From CALZBJ01 sp945619025 (GTDB taxonomy: Bacteria > Pseudomonadota > Gammaproteobacteria > Cardiobacteriales > Wohlfahrtiimonadaceae), in contig CALZBJ010000002.1 of NCBI GenBank assembly GCA_945619025.1, forward strand, positions 150,380 to 214,379: DNA of 64,000 nucleotides, read 5' to 3'. The notes under the pieces were generated by a model. The model was not told where the DNA came from. It was given only the letters and a program-made list of their open reading frames with translations, and ran no database searches. Positions 62,884 to 64,000 of the stretch are shown in pieces. The stretch's first letter is position 1, and the number at the start of each line of letters is the position of its first letter. The position numbers were made by a program, and so were the translations under genes.

Positions 62884-63746
62884 CGCCGGAACGACGCAGA
62901 GAAGCGGCTCAACACTTGGTATATCAAGGATTACTTTCGATAGCTAAGGCCTGTCGATTGACAGGACTTTCTCGTCGCAGTTGGTACCGGCCTGATCCGA
63001 AACAAAACCGTCTAAAGCGTGATCGGCCTATAGTCGATGCGCTTAATGCAATTATTCAGGATCCCACACGATCTCGTTGGGGGTTTTGGAAGTGTTTTCA
63101 CCGATTAAGACTCGATGGCAATTTATGGAACTTTAAACGCGTGTGGCGTATTTACTGTGCAATGAATTTAAATCAAAAGAGACGTACTAAAAAACGGTTA
63201 CCAGAGCGTAATCCTGCACCTTTAGCTGTACCTGCAAAGGCTAATTATAGTTGGTCATTCGATTTTATGAGTGATGCGCTCTATAGCGGTACCCGCTTTA
63301 GAGTTTTGAATATTATTGATGAAGGTACACGAGAAGCTTTAGATATTGTCGTTGATACCTCACTACCGGCCACTAGAGTTGTGAGAGTTTTAGAGCAACT
63401 TAAAGAAGAAAGAGGTGTTCCTAGAATGATTCGTGTCGATAATGGCAGTGAAATGACTTCTTCAGTTTTTACAAAATGGTGTGAAAATAATCACGTTAGG
63501 ATCTGTTATATTGAGCCAGGAAAGCCAAATCAAAATGCTTATATCGAGCGTTTTAATCGCAGTTATCGAACAGAAGTATTAAACCCCCATTTATTCTCTT
63601 CACTAGCGCAGGTGCGGGAACTTAGTTGGGCTTGGATGTTAAGTTATAACGAAGAAAGACCTCATGAGTCACTGGGAAATTTACCTCCCAGTGAGTTTAA
63701 AAAACAATTAACCGAAAAAGTCTCTAGTTATGAACTGTGCGCTTGA
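62877..63746 (+). CDS. IS3-family transposase OrfB (integrase core)
   Basis: About 290 aa read by frameshift from orfA. HTH_21 region (GLLSIAKACRLTGLSRRSWY) followed by the DDE integrase core: first Asp in YSWSFDFMSDAL, second in IRVDNGSEM, Glu in NAYIERFNRSYRTEVL. The ending NEERPHESLGNLPPSEF is typical. All three catalytic residues are present, so it may be active. No ATG of its own with a good Shine-Dalgarno was seen (TTG at 62916 is weak). Confidence 0.9.
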   Translation, partial: AVTPERRREAAQHLVYQGLLSIAKACRLTGLSRRSWYRPDPKQNRLKRDRPIVDALNAIIQDPTRSRWGFWKCFHRLRLDGNLWNFKRVWRIYCAMNLNQKRRTKKRLPERNPAPLAVPAKANYSWSFDFMSDALYSGTRFRVLNIIDEGTREALDIVVDTSLPATRVVRVLEQLKEERGVPRMIRVDNGSEMTSSVFTKWCENNHVRICYIEPGKPNQNAYIERFNRSYRTEVLNPHLFSSLAQVRELSWAWMLSYNEERPHESLGNLPPSEFKKQLTEKVSSYELCA

Positions 63747-63976
63747 CGGTAAGCTTACGAATAAAATATGAGACACTAATGGTTTAGCCTCTCACTTTGA
63801 ATACACAAAACGAATAGACTCTCATAAAAGATTAAAAACGATAACCTAAGTATTTTGTCTATCATATAAGAGATGCTAAACAGCTTGTCTCTCTAGTTTC
63901 ATTATTTTTGATAACCTAGAGATAGAAAGATATACTCATCTCTATGAATTTAATTAAACCTAGCTAAGGAAACACC

Positions 63977-64000
63977 ATGGATATACCCCCATTTATTCTC
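63977..64000 (+). CDS. Start of a further gene, truncated by window end
   Basis: ATG at 63977 with AAGGA 7-11 nt upstream begins MDIPPFIL and runs off the window. Nothing can be said about its product. Confidence 0.4.

Larger units (their letters stand above)
62548..63759 (+). mobile_element. IS3-family insertion sequence
   Basis: An orfA/orfB transposase pair is bounded by CGTAAACTTACC (62548-62559) and GGTAAGCTTACG (63748-63759), inverted repeats matching at 11 of 12 positions. True ends may lie a few bases further out. The element is about 1.2 kb. The right copy overlaps within a few bases of the orfB stop. Confidence 0.75.

Noticed and set aside
1..64000. tRNA or rRNA genes
   Set aside because: No T-loop (GGTTCGAATCC-like) sequence with matching acceptor stem and no rRNA signature was noticed on either strand; a covariance-model search would be needed to exclude atypical tRNAs.

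Overview
The window is a stretch of a gammaproteobacterial chromosome. The evidence is an E. coli-like core set (MetH, ArgS, ProQ, RsmA next to a SurA homologue, RluA, Ppx, FtnA, Ssb with a DDIPF tail) and typical lipoprotein and outer-membrane proteins. The moderate GC content, small intergenic gaps and S-box (SAM-I) riboswitches on methionine genes would fit a lineage such as Cardiobacteriales (Ignatzschineria/Wohlfahrtiimonas-like). That placement is an inference, not something the sequence proves.

Layout. 1-5.7 kb: end of lldD, SAM-I-controlled metF, rluA, an MscS channel and an LEA-like repeat lipoprotein. 5.7-11.3 kb: a minus-strand operon nadC-tctC-tctB-tctA-grx, preceded by an NrtR-type Nudix regulator and two operator-like palindromes. 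11.5-15.6 kb: a second SAM-I riboswitch, a 59-aa ORF and metH. 15.7-22 kb: an AT-rich orphan gene, yaiI, a DUF4186 gene, a universal stress protein, a terminated structured RNA candidate, a LysR regulator and a DAACS symporter. 22-27.8 kb: an AraC/MFS divergent pair, a polar amino-acid ABC operon and ogt. 28-36 kb: a frameshifted TonB-dependent heme/hemoglobin-type receptor, an aldehyde dehydrogenase, an M48 protease and a MATE exporter. 36-45.6 kb: ferritin, a lipoprotein, a HAD phosphatase, ppx, surA-rsmA, proQ-argS-SPOR protein and ssb.

45.65 kb to the window end is a markedly AT-richer accessory island. It starts just after the ssb terminator with three tandem tyrosine recombinases plus a small fourth protein, consecutive genes overlapping by about 8 nt. 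Next comes a type II restriction-modification pair whose upstream XRE controller gene is cut by a 126-bp MITE, then a RhuM remnant. A complete type IC-like hsdM-hsdS-[HTH-Doc]-hsdR operon follows, with four 12-bp repeats (ELTA/TAEL) in the hsdS spacer. It ends with an OLD-like ATPase-TOPRIM protein and an IS3-family element. The right border lies outside the window.

The strongest candidates for something new are: (1) the NrtR-nadC-TctCBA locus, read here as a predicted uptake and assimilation route for quinolinate, a pyridine dicarboxylate; (2) the three-recombinase-plus-one mobile module carrying a layered defence island; and (3) the free-standing structured RNA near 18.3-18.5 kb.
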